Positions 1 to 5,162 of a stretch of 6,592 bases of DNA are shown piece after piece (position 1 is the stretch's first letter; every line of letters starts with the position of its first letter). The DNA lies in contig NATF01000079.1 in assembly GCA_002085205.1 (NCBI GenBank), forward strand, positions 1 to 6,592, read 5' to 3'. This DNA comes from Candidatus Cloacimonas sp. 4484_275 (lineage in GTDB: Bacteria > Cloacimonadota > Cloacimonadia > Cloacimonadales > TCS61). A program made the position numbers and the translations under genes. Below the pieces are notes generated by a model, which saw only the letters and a list, made by a program, of their open reading frames with translations, was not told where the DNA came from and did no database searches.

Positions 1-109
1 TTCCGGTAGATAAATTATCAATGACGGAAATTTTATGTCCCATCGATAATAATTTTTCCGCAAGATGAGAACCGATAAATCCGGCTCCTCCGGTAATTAA
101 AATTTTCAT
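1..109 (-). CDS. NAD-dependent epimerase/dehydratase, N-terminal part (runs off the window)
   Basis: Only the first 36 codons are present; the rest lies beyond position 1. The product starts MKILITGGAGFIGSHLAEKL, which holds the Rossmann GxxGxxG nucleotide-binding motif (G7, G10, G13). It continues to VIDNLSTG, where Asp31 sits at the end of the second beta strand and would bind the adenine ribose of NAD. This is the hallmark of extended short-chain dehydrogenases acting on nucleotide sugars, such as UDP-glucose 4-epimerase, dTDP-glucose dehydratase or UDP-glucuronate decarboxylase. The substrate cannot be told from this fragment. An AGGAG site (118-122, minus strand) lies 8 bases before the ATG. 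The gene starts 14 bases after the SLBB export gene ends, so both probably belong to one surface-polysaccharide operon. Superfamily is secure; exact enzyme unknown. Confidence 0.88.
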   Translation of the reverse strand, partial: MKILITGGAGFIGSHLAEKLLSMGHKISVIDNLSTG

Positions 110-123
110 AATATTATCTCCTG

Positions 124-999
124 CTATTGTGAAACAGCATTCTTTATAACAATGAACACTGTGGCAACTTGAGCTGCAATTCCCATAAAATCTTTTGCAA
201 ATTCCCAATAATCAAATTCCGGTTTTTCAGGAATAAAAATCATATCTCCCACTTCAATAACGGTTTTTTTAGTTGGTTTTAACCATTCTCCCGTTGAAGC
301 CCTGATTATTCTGATTTTGCTTTTCCTCGGATTCCAAGAAAAACCACCGGCTTGTTCGATATAATAAAGATAATTTTTATTCGGAACATAAGTAATTAAA
401 CCCGGATTCTTTACTTGCCCGGAAACAGAAACAGTGGAAATTTTGCTGGGAAAATAAATATAATCCGCATCTTTTAATGCTACATCGTAAGAAGAATCCT
501 CTCCATTCCAAAGTTTATTAAAATCTATGGAAAATTTTCCGATTAATTCCCTGGATTTAGTTTTAAAATATTCATATTCAAGGGGTGTCATATCTTGAAT
601 AGACATTTTTTTTAATCGTTCAAATTCCGTATCAACAACATCTTCTTTACTTCTTCTTTGAATAAAAGCATTTTCAATATCCGCCCGAGCCGTAGGTCCG
701 CCACATTTTTGTAAAATTTCCAAAAGAGTTGTTTTACTATCTTCGATTGAATAATCGCCGGGAAATTTAACCTCTCCGAAAACGGTAACGGAGTTTTGTT
801 CGTGGAATTCGGGAATAGTACGAATATATATTCTGTCATCACTTTGAAGTATATAATTTTCGGAAATGTCGTAATTATCCAAAATTTTTTCTACATTAAA
901 AAACAAAATTTGCGTATCTTTTCCATCTTCCTTAAATCTTACCAGTTCTCCTTTTTCAAGAAATGCATCTATTTTCAAACCAAACGCCATTTGAATCAA
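124..999 (-). CDS. SLBB-domain polysaccharide export protein, C-terminal part of a broken gene
   Basis: This frame encodes 291 residues from a TTG at 999, or ATG at 990, but is better seen as the back part of a longer gene. It opens in the middle of an SLBB module: residues 2-21 (IQMAFGLKIDAFLEKGELVR) match the helix and late strand of that fold, and the same frame reads DSVSD just upstream of the TTG. Two complete SLBB modules follow, at about residues 70-115 (VTVFGEVKFPGDY) and 190-235 (VSVSGQVKNPG). A hydrophobic helix lies near the C terminus (about 268-287). Multi-SLBB proteins of the Wza/polysaccharide-export family form or gate outer-membrane exits for capsule or exopolysaccharide. The upstream frame (996-1238) supplies the signal peptide and first SLBB half. 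No strong ribosome site precedes 999, and the TTGA overlap with the upstream stop could allow coupled translation. Family call firm; functional state doubtful. Confidence 0.85.
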   Translation of the reverse strand: MIQMAFGLKIDAFLEKGELVRFKEDGKDTQILFFNVEKILDNYDISENYILQSDDRIYIRTIPEFHEQNSVTVFGEVKFPGDYSIEDSKTTLLEILQKCGGPTARADIENAFIQRRSKEDVVDTEFERLKKMSIQDMTPLEYEYFKTKSRELIGKFSIDFNKLWNGEDSSYDVALKDADYIYFPSKISTVSVSGQVKNPGLITYVPNKNYLYYIEQAGGFSWNPRKSKIRIIRASTGEWLKPTKKTVIEVGDMIFIPEKPEFDYWEFAKDFMGIAAQVATVFIVIKNAVSQ

Positions 1000-1238
1000 G
1001 TCTGAAACGCTGTCTCTTCTTCCGAAAAAAATTCATCCGGAGCCGAAGTGATTTCAGGAACATAATTTGCCCGATTTATAGCCTCTGAAACTCGACTGGT
1101 AGGCGGTAAACGATAAATTCCGGGATTTTTGACATTCCCGACAACCGATACTTCATACAGTATCGTTTCCATATTTTCTATCGAAAAAATTGAAAAAGAC
1201 CACAAAATGAGAATGGCAAAAAATCCAATTTTTTTCAT
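996..1238 (-). CDS. SLBB-domain polysaccharide export protein, N-terminal part of a broken gene
   Basis: The 80-residue product starts with a Sec signal peptide: MKK, then the hydrophobic run IGFFAILILWSFSIFS, with likely cleavage near residue 19. Residues 28-63 are the first half of an SLBB module (VSVVGNVKNPGIYRLPPTSR, then VSEAINRAN). An acidic stretch follows (PDEFFSEEE) and the frame stops at 996. A GGAG site lies just upstream of the ATG. Such a short product would be a signal peptide plus half a domain, which is not a known functional unit. With the frame 124-999 it makes the two ends of one multi-SLBB export protein. The frames join near an A7 run (T7 on the coding strand, 1025-1031), but the joined protein lacks the second half of module one and the first half of module two, which suggests an internal deletion. 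Confidence 0.8.
   Translation of the reverse strand: MKKIGFFAILILWSFSIFSIENMETILYEVSVVGNVKNPGIYRLPPTSRVSEAINRANYVPEITSAPDEFFSEEETAFQT
1000..1031 (-). other. Frame break inside the SLBB export gene
   Basis: Homology passes from the signal-peptide frame to the downstream frame in this interval. On the coding strand the upstream frame reads GAA TTT TTT TCG GAA, while the downstream frame reads TTT TTC GGA AGA AGA GAC AGC GTT TCA GAC before TTG 999. Stepping back one base in the T7 run (1025-1031) would connect them. However, the SLBB fold needs a VxGxVxxPGxY strand pair before DSVSDLIQMA, and none is present. The break is therefore more likely the scar of an internal deletion, in the gene or in the assembly, than a lone slip. 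Confidence 0.7.
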
Positions 1239-1698
1239 TTATTCTCCGATTTCATTTTTAAGCTCAAAAGTTAAAAATTACTAAATTAGTCAATTCTTTT
1301 TCCCCAATTTTTCCTGTTTTTTTAACTTTCCGAATATTATATTTTATATATTTTCCTTTCAAATTCCACAAATTAACCCCTTTTTATTAACATTCCGAAA
1401 AGACCGGAAGCAATATCTATTCCAGCATGAAATTGGAAAAAATCTTTGATTTCATTTTTTTGTCAAATTTTTTCCGTTTGCATTTTTTCTATCAAATAAG
1501 AAAGACTTTTATTAAATCTGATTTGATTAATTTTTCCGTTTTTTTATTGAAAATGATAAAACACAGAATTCTATTGATTATCGCAATTTTTTATTGTCTA
1601 ATTATACAGAATTTTTTAATTACCTCCGCGAAGATAAAAAATCTCTTGCCATCATTTCATCACATCAGAAATTTGTCACATGATAGAAGGAGAAGAAA
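1239..1698. other. 460-base AT-rich divergent intergenic region
   Basis: This stretch separates the minus-strand polysaccharide operon from the plus-strand phosphate operon, so it must hold promoters for both. It is dominated by T runs and has no open frame with a ribosome site and recognisable protein. Weak candidates only: for the plus operon, TTGATT (1574-1579) with TCTAAT 17 bases later (1597-1602); for the minus operon, a TTGACT-like -35 on the minus strand near 1288-1293 without a good -10. A small inverted repeat, TTCCG-N7-CGGAA, lies at 1393-1409. Two TCACAT hexamers (1660-1665 and 1676-1681) stand in direct orientation just before the ArsR ribosome site and could be regulator contacts. 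I see no tRNA, no riboswitch and no clear terminator. Confidence 0.6.
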
Positions 1699-2085
1699 AT
1701 GTTGGATGAATTTGTGATTAAGAAATTATCTAAACTTTTCACTATTATTTCCAATGAAATCAGAATAAAAATAATTTATACCTTGATGGAAAACGAATCT
1801 CTAACAGTAACCGAACTTGCAGAAAAAATCGGAGTTGCGCAAAATACTCTTTCCGCGCATCTAAAGATACTGTATGATGGCGGATACATTAACAAATCAC
1901 AAAAATGGCGTAATTCGCATTATTATCTGAAAGAACCGAAACTTAAAGAAATTCTGGAAATCGGTTCTTTGATTTTATACAATAAATGGGAAGGAAATTG
2001 GGAAAAGATTGCGGAAGCCAAAGCAAAAATAGAAAAAATAAATCAAAAAAGAAAGGAGACAAACAATGGAAAAAATAATTCCTAG
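1699..2085 (+). CDS. ArsR-family winged-helix transcriptional regulator without cysteines
   Basis: A 128-residue winged helix-turn-helix protein. Residues about 8-85 form the domain: a first helix (FTIISNEIRIKIIYTLM), the helix-turn-helix pair (LTVTELAEKIGVAQNTLSAH then LKILYDGGYI), and a wing (SQKWRNSHYYL). The LSAHLKIL recognition helix is typical of ArsR/SmtB repressors. There is no cysteine anywhere, so the classic thiol sites for arsenite, cadmium or zinc are absent and the inducer must be something else. The C terminus is a lysine- and asparagine-rich tail. AAGGAG (1687-1692) lies 6 bases before the ATG. The gene overlaps the next one by 20 bases, so it is translated with the phosphate genes and most likely regulates them, possibly itself too. 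Family call is firm; ligand and target are inference. Confidence 0.9.
   Translation: MLDEFVIKKLSKLFTIISNEIRIKIIYTLMENESLTVTELAEKIGVAQNTLSAHLKILYDGGYINKSQKWRNSHYYLKEPKLKEILEIGSLILYNKWEGNWEKIAEAKAKIEKINQKRKETNNGKNNS
2053..2058 (+). promoter_or_regulatory. Ribosome binding site of the CYTH gene, inside the ArsR gene
   Basis: AAGGAG lies 7 bases before ATG 2066 and within the last codons of the regulator. It fixes the start of the downstream gene and shows that the 20-base overlap is real. The lysine-rich tail of the regulator (QKRKETNNGKNNS) may be partly a by-product of coding this site. Confidence 0.8.
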
Positions 2086-2653
2086 ATGGGAATGGCGTAC
2101 TTTCGGTGAGGGATTTCCGGAAGAAGAAAATATCAAAAAATATGAAGTAACTCGTGTCCGTGAAACAGATGAAATTTATATTCTATCGCATAAAAGTAAT
2201 GACAACACCAAAATCAGAGATGAATTGATGGACATTAAAACTCCTTTGAGAATAAACTCGGAAACAGGTCTCGAGCAATGGACTGTCGTCATGAAAGCCG
2301 GTTTTCCAATTCATATAAATGATTTGGCAATTGTTTACAAAGCGTTTGGTTTACCGCTTCCCTATTTGAAAAAGGACGAATATCCCTACGAAGAATACAT
2401 TACGGAACTGATTGGAAAAAATCCGCTTTTGAGAACGGTAAATGTTCATAAAAAAAGATTCGGATACATCATTGATAATTGCATTGTGGAAATAGCGGAA
2501 GTGAAATTTGATGATATTGAATTAAAAACAGTTGCCGTAGAACACGCGGATCCCGAACTTGTGCTGAAAACCGTGAAAAAACTCGGTTTGAATAAATATG
2601 AAAACATCAATTATATTAAAGCGATGAAAAGAACTTTCGGAATTCAATATTAA
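2066..2653 (+). CDS. Divergent CYTH-domain (triphosphate tunnel) protein, predicted polyphosphate/triphosphate-acting
   Basis: A 195-residue soluble protein with no signal peptide. The strand order fits a CYTH/triphosphate-tunnel fold: WEWRTF (8-13) in place of the usual ExExK strand, RVRETDEIYILS (30-41), TKIRDELMDIKT (48-59) giving basic residues K49, R51 and K58, LEQWTVVMKAGFPI (69-82), then after a helical insert HKKRFGYII (128-136), VEIAEVKFDD (141-150) with E142 and E145, and LKTVAVE (153-159) with E159. Alternating acidic and basic side chains of this kind line the metal and triphosphate tunnel in CYTH enzymes, which cleave triphosphate or thiamine triphosphate, or bind polyphosphate. 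The first motif is degenerate, so the exact activity is open. It lies 11 bases before a Ppx/GppA gene whose ribosome site overlaps this gene's stop, which supports a polyphosphate-related role. An alternative is a non-catalytic polyphosphate sensor. Confidence 0.62.
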   Translation: MEKIIPRWEWRTFGEGFPEEENIKKYEVTRVRETDEIYILSHKSNDNTKIRDELMDIKTPLRINSETGLEQWTVVMKAGFPIHINDLAIVYKAFGLPLPYLKKDEYPYEEYITELIGKNPLLRTVNVHKKRFGYIIDNCIVEIAEVKFDDIELKTVAVEHADPELVLKTVKKLGLNKYENINYIKAMKRTFGIQY

Positions 2654-2664
2654 AAGGAGCAACA

Positions 2665-3579
2665 ATGTCAAAATATGCAATTCTTGATATCGGCACTAAT
2701 TCCATTAAGTTTTTTATTGCCGAAATTAAAAACGGAAAAATACACACGATTATTGACACGAATAATATTTCCAGGCTGGGAGAAGGTCTTCAGAAAACAG
2801 GCAAAATTTCTCCGGAAGCGATGGAAAGAAACACTCAAGTTTTGGCGGATTTTCTCAAAATTGCCGAAAAAGAAAATGTCGAAGAAATTACTGCCGTGGG
2901 TACAATGTGTTTGCGTACCGCCAAAAATGCTTCCGAGTTCATAAAAAAAGTCAAGAACGAATTGAATTTGGAAATTGAAGTAGTTGACGGCGAAGAAGAA
3001 GCGCGCCTTTCTTATCTCGCCATTCTTTCCACTTTGGGAATCGCCGACAAAAATGTTATCGTTTTCGATACCGGCGGCGGTAGTACGGAGTTTATCTTCG
3101 GAGAAGGCACCGAACTGAAAAACAGAATCAGTCTGAATATCGGAGCGGTTTATCCCACGGAAAAATTTCTTCTTTCCGATCCGGTTACCGACGAAGAATT
3201 GAAAACAACATTTTCCTACATAGAAAATTTCTTTGCCGAACATGATTTGAGCGGAAATCCGGATGTACTTTTCGGAATCGGCGGAACCGTAACCAGCATG
3301 GGCGCCGTAAAACACAAAATGGAAAAATATAATCCCGAAATTATTCAAGGTTCCACTATGGAATTGGAAGAAGTGGAACGCCAAATCGAATTATATAAAA
3401 GTAAAACAATAGAAGAACGAAAAAATATTACCGGTTTACAACCAAAAAGAGCAGATGTGATTTTAGCCGGCGCCGCCATCGTTAAAACAATAATGAAAAC
3501 TTTCGGAAAAGATTCTTTCATCATCAGCGATCGCGGACTCAGACACGGTTTGATGTACGACAAATATATTGCTCGTTAA
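2665..3579 (+). CDS. ppx: Ppx/GppA family exopolyphosphatase / pppGpp phosphohydrolase
   Basis: A 304-residue member of the sugar-kinase/actin-like ATPase fold. Motifs in order: the phosphate-1 loop DIGTNS (8-13), ISRLGEGL (35-42), the TAVGTMCLRTAKN segment (76-88), DGEEEARLSYL (108-118) carrying the Glu cluster that contains the catalytic base in this family, phosphate-2 FDTGGGSTE (134-142), GIGGTVTSMGA (204-214), PKRADVILAGAAI in the second half, and the closing SDRGLRHG (288-295). Family members remove terminal phosphates from polyphosphate or from pppGpp; sequence alone does not separate the two. At about 300 residues it lacks the C-terminal HD-like domain of the roughly 500-residue enterobacterial Ppx and GppA, as many short bacterial Ppx proteins do. 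AAAGGAG (2653-2659) precedes the ATG. Phosphate-linked neighbours make polyphosphate the likelier substrate. Confidence 0.93.
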   Translation: MSKYAILDIGTNSIKFFIAEIKNGKIHTIIDTNNISRLGEGLQKTGKISPEAMERNTQVLADFLKIAEKENVEEITAVGTMCLRTAKNASEFIKKVKNELNLEIEVVDGEEEARLSYLAILSTLGIADKNVIVFDTGGGSTEFIFGEGTELKNRISLNIGAVYPTEKFLLSDPVTDEELKTTFSYIENFFAEHDLSGNPDVLFGIGGTVTSMGAVKHKMEKYNPEIIQGSTMELEEVERQIELYKSKTIEERKNITGLQPKRADVILAGAAIVKTIMKTFGKDSFIISDRGLRHGLMYDKYIAR

Positions 3580-3598
3580 TTTGTTTCGGAGGATGTAA

Positions 3599-4252
3599 AT
3601 GACAAAAATATTTTCTAACAGAACAAAAGAGTTGGAAGCCAATATTGACGCTTATTTGGATAGAGTGGAAAATGCCGGATTGATTTTTCTGGAAGGCGTA
3701 AAAGCATATTTAAACAAAAAAAACGAAAAATTTGAAAAACATTATCAAGCCATTTCCACACTGGAAAGCGAAGCAGATAATGTTCGTCGGGATATAAAAC
3801 ACAAACTTTACACTTATATGCTTATTCCGGAATCGCGAGGCGATGTTTTGGGACTTTTGGAAACGATGGACGATGTGATTGATATTGCCGAAAAAGTGTT
3901 GGAGCAATTTTCCATTGAACAACCGGAAATTCCGGAATTTCTGAAAAGTGACTTCTTGGATTTAGCCGAGCTTTGTTCCAAAACGGTGGAAGAACTCGTA
4001 AAAGGAACACGCGCTTTCTTCCGAGAAATAAAACTTGTAAACAATTATGTGAATAAAGTTCATTTTTATGAACACGAAGCGGATGATGTGGAAGAAAATC
4101 TTAAGAGAAAAGCATTTAACAGTGCGGAGATCAAAAGATTAAGCAGAAAAGTTCATATGCGTTATTTCGCCGAAAAGATCGCTTTGGTCTCCGATGTTGC
4201 CGAAGCGGTGGCGGAAAGACTTTCCGTTTATACTATCAAACGCAGAATCTGA
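3599..4252 (+). CDS. DUF47 / PhoU-like phosphate transport regulator
   Basis: A 217-residue all-helical protein without membrane segments, the usual size for the DUF47 (YkaA/PhoU-related) family. The fold is a pair of three-helix bundles. Metal-cluster motifs of the E-x3-D kind appear at E56-D60 (ESEAD, followed by NVRRDI) and again at E158-D162 (EHEADDVEENL), giving the expected internal repeat. The C terminus SDVAEAVAERLSVYTIKRR is the typical closing helix. Family genes very often stand directly beside PiT phosphate transporters and are thought to adjust their activity. Here the PiT gene follows after 22 bases. GGAGG (3588-3592) lies 6 bases before the ATG and decides the start. Family call firm; direct control of PiT is inferred from the family's gene neighbourhood. 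Confidence 0.92.
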   Translation: MTKIFSNRTKELEANIDAYLDRVENAGLIFLEGVKAYLNKKNEKFEKHYQAISTLESEADNVRRDIKHKLYTYMLIPESRGDVLGLLETMDDVIDIAEKVLEQFSIEQPEIPEFLKSDFLDLAELCSKTVEELVKGTRAFFREIKLVNNYVNKVHFYEHEADDVEENLKRKAFNSAEIKRLSRKVHMRYFAEKIALVSDVAEAVAERLSVYTIKRRI

Positions 4253-4274
4253 TATTAACGCGGGAGTGAATTAA

Positions 4275-4637
4275 ATGATACGAATAATATTTTTCCTTTC
4301 CAGCGGACTTTTTCTGGGCTGGTCTTTGGGAGCAAATGATGCGGCTAATATTTTCGGAACTGCGGTAGGCACAAAAATGATTCGTTTCCGAACCGCTGCC
4401 ATAATTTGTAGTATTTTTGTAATTATCGGAGCGGTTGTCAGCGGAGCCGGAGCTTCTCACACTCTCGGGAAATTGGGAGCGGTCAACGAATTGGCCTCCG
4501 ATTTTATCGGCATTTTTTGCTTTTCTCATTTTTCATCTTGTAAAATACATTTTGGAAAATTCCAAAATTCATCTGCTTCGCCTCGACGCTTATACCAGAA
4601 TGGGACTTCTTCTTGTCGGAGCTTTCGGATCATATAG
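4275..4637 (+). CDS. PiT-family inorganic phosphate transporter, N-terminal part of a broken gene
   Basis: The first about 75 codons are true PiT sequence. Residues 1-18 form a membrane segment leading into GANDAANIFGTAVG (19-32), the PiT signature that binds phosphate and cation in the first of the two inverted repeats. A second helix (about 41-60) and HTLGKLGAVNELA follow. Past nucleotide 4500 this frame turns into serine- and arginine-rich nonsense and stops at 4637, while the homology continues in the +1 frame (see 4435-5151). A GGGAG site (4262-4266) precedes the ATG, and the gene follows the DUF47 gene by 22 bases. As encoded, it would make a truncated protein with only two of the usual ten or more membrane helices, hence probably inactive unless the break is an assembly error. 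Confidence 0.85.
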   Translation: MIRIIFFLSSGLFLGWSLGANDAANIFGTAVGTKMIRFRTAAIICSIFVIIGAVVSGAGASHTLGKLGAVNELASDFIGIFCFSHFSSCKIHFGKFQNSSASPRRLYQNGTSSCRSFRII

Positions 4638-5151
4638 TTTGGGAGCAAATAACATAGGCAATGTAATGGGAGTTTTCATTAATTCTTCGCCGTTTAAAGA
4701 CATCACAATCGGTTCTCTTGTTTCGCTGAGTTCAACGCAGCAACTTTTCTTTCTCGGCGGAATCGCCATCGCAGTCGGAGTTTTCACTTACTCAAAAAGA
4801 GTGATGATGACCGTGGGTTCGGGGATTTTCAAACTTTCTCCCGTCTCCGCTTTGGTGGTTGTGCTCGCCAGTTCATTGGTTTTATTTATTTTTGCGTCGC
4901 AAGGATTGAAACATTTTCTCACATCACACGGTTTACCTTCTTTTCCACTCGTGCCGGTTTCCAGTTCCCAATCCGTTGTTGGAGCCGTGATGGGAATAAG
5001 TTTGGCGAAAGGCGGAAGAAATCTTAATTTCAAAAATCTGGGAAGAATAAGTATCGGTTGGGTTGCCACACCGGTTGTATCTGCGCTTATTTCTTATGTC
5101 GCATTGTTCTTTATGCAAAATGTTTTTATGCAAAATGTTTATATTCATTAG
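4435..5151 (+). CDS. PiT-family inorganic phosphate transporter, C-terminal part of a broken gene
   Basis: PiT homology resumes in this frame at about 4495 with PPILSAFFAFLIFHL, then SKIHLLRLDAYTRMG, the second-repeat signature LGANNIGNVMGVF (about 4638-4676), several membrane helices, VPVSSSQSVVGAVMG (from 4951), and IGWVATPVVSALISYV near the end. These are the expected elements of the second PiT half. Codons 4435-4494 (MSAEPELLTLSGNWERSTNW) are the wrong frame of the N-terminal part and not real protein. The matching first-half segment, a PVSTT(H/Q)-type signature with its flanking helices, is missing altogether, so an internal deletion of roughly 50-60 codons is likely. The C terminus carries a duplicated FMQNV. 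No independent ribosome site is convincing. The TctC-TctB gene starts 11 bases after the stop. Confidence 0.85.
   Translation: MSAEPELLTLSGNWERSTNWPPILSAFFAFLIFHLVKYILENSKIHLLRLDAYTRMGLLLVGAFGSYSLGANNIGNVMGVFINSSPFKDITIGSLVSLSSTQQLFFLGGIAIAVGVFTYSKRVMMTVGSGIFKLSPVSALVVVLASSLVLFIFASQGLKHFLTSHGLPSFPLVPVSSSQSVVGAVMGISLAKGGRNLNFKNLGRISIGWVATPVVSALISYVALFFMQNVFMQNVYIH
4494..4519 (+). other. Frame break and probable deletion joint inside the PiT gene
   Basis: Upstream frame: GCC TCC GAT TTT ATC GGC. Downstream frame over the same bases: CCT CCG ATT TTA TCG GCA TTT TTT GCT, read as PPILSAFFA. Because PILSAFF already matches the helix that ends the first PiT half (compare TPVVSALIS in the second half), the switch lies near 4494-4500, before the T6 run at 4513-4518. 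A simple extra T in that run would not explain the missing PVST-containing segment, whereas a deletion of a length not divisible by three would explain both. Confidence 0.7.
5110..5139 (+). repeat. Perfect 15-base tandem duplication (two copies)
   Basis: TTTATGCAAAATGTT occurs twice in a row near the 3' end of the PiT gene, adding FMQNV a second time just before the stop. The copies are identical and keep the frame, which points to a recent slippage or duplication event. Confidence 0.95.
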
Positions 5152-5162
5152 AGCGGAATGCC

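Noticed and set aside
1025..1031. Programmed -1 frameshift at the T7 run of the SLBB gene
   Set aside because: Reading back one base does connect the frames, but the heptamer is not a good X-XXY-YYZ site (A-TTT-TTT), SLBB export genes are not known for recoding, and the joined protein would still lack half modules.
1393..1409. Inverted repeat TTCCG-N7-CGGAA as a terminator or operator
   Set aside because: The stem has only five pairs, no T tract follows it directly, and it lies between divergent genes where no terminator is needed.
1469..1541. 11-base repeat TTTTTCCGTTT at 1469-1479 and 1531-1541
   Set aside because: Two copies of a T-rich word in a T-rich region are expected by chance; no regular spacing or symmetry.
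1427..1717. Plus-strand open frame of 96 codons in the intergenic region
   Set aside because: No ribosome site before its ATG, composition dominated by T-rich codons (Phe, Ile, Leu), and it runs into the start of the ArsR gene. It looks like chance in AT-rich DNA.
2668..3384. Minus-strand open frame of 238 codons opposite the Ppx gene
   Set aside because: It is an antisense shadow of a gene with every Ppx/GppA motif; its product is Phe-rich without family features.
4513..4518. Single extra T in the T6 run as the sole cause of the PiT break
   Set aside because: Homology in the downstream frame already starts before this run (PILSA), and a one-base change leaves the first-half PVST segment unexplained.
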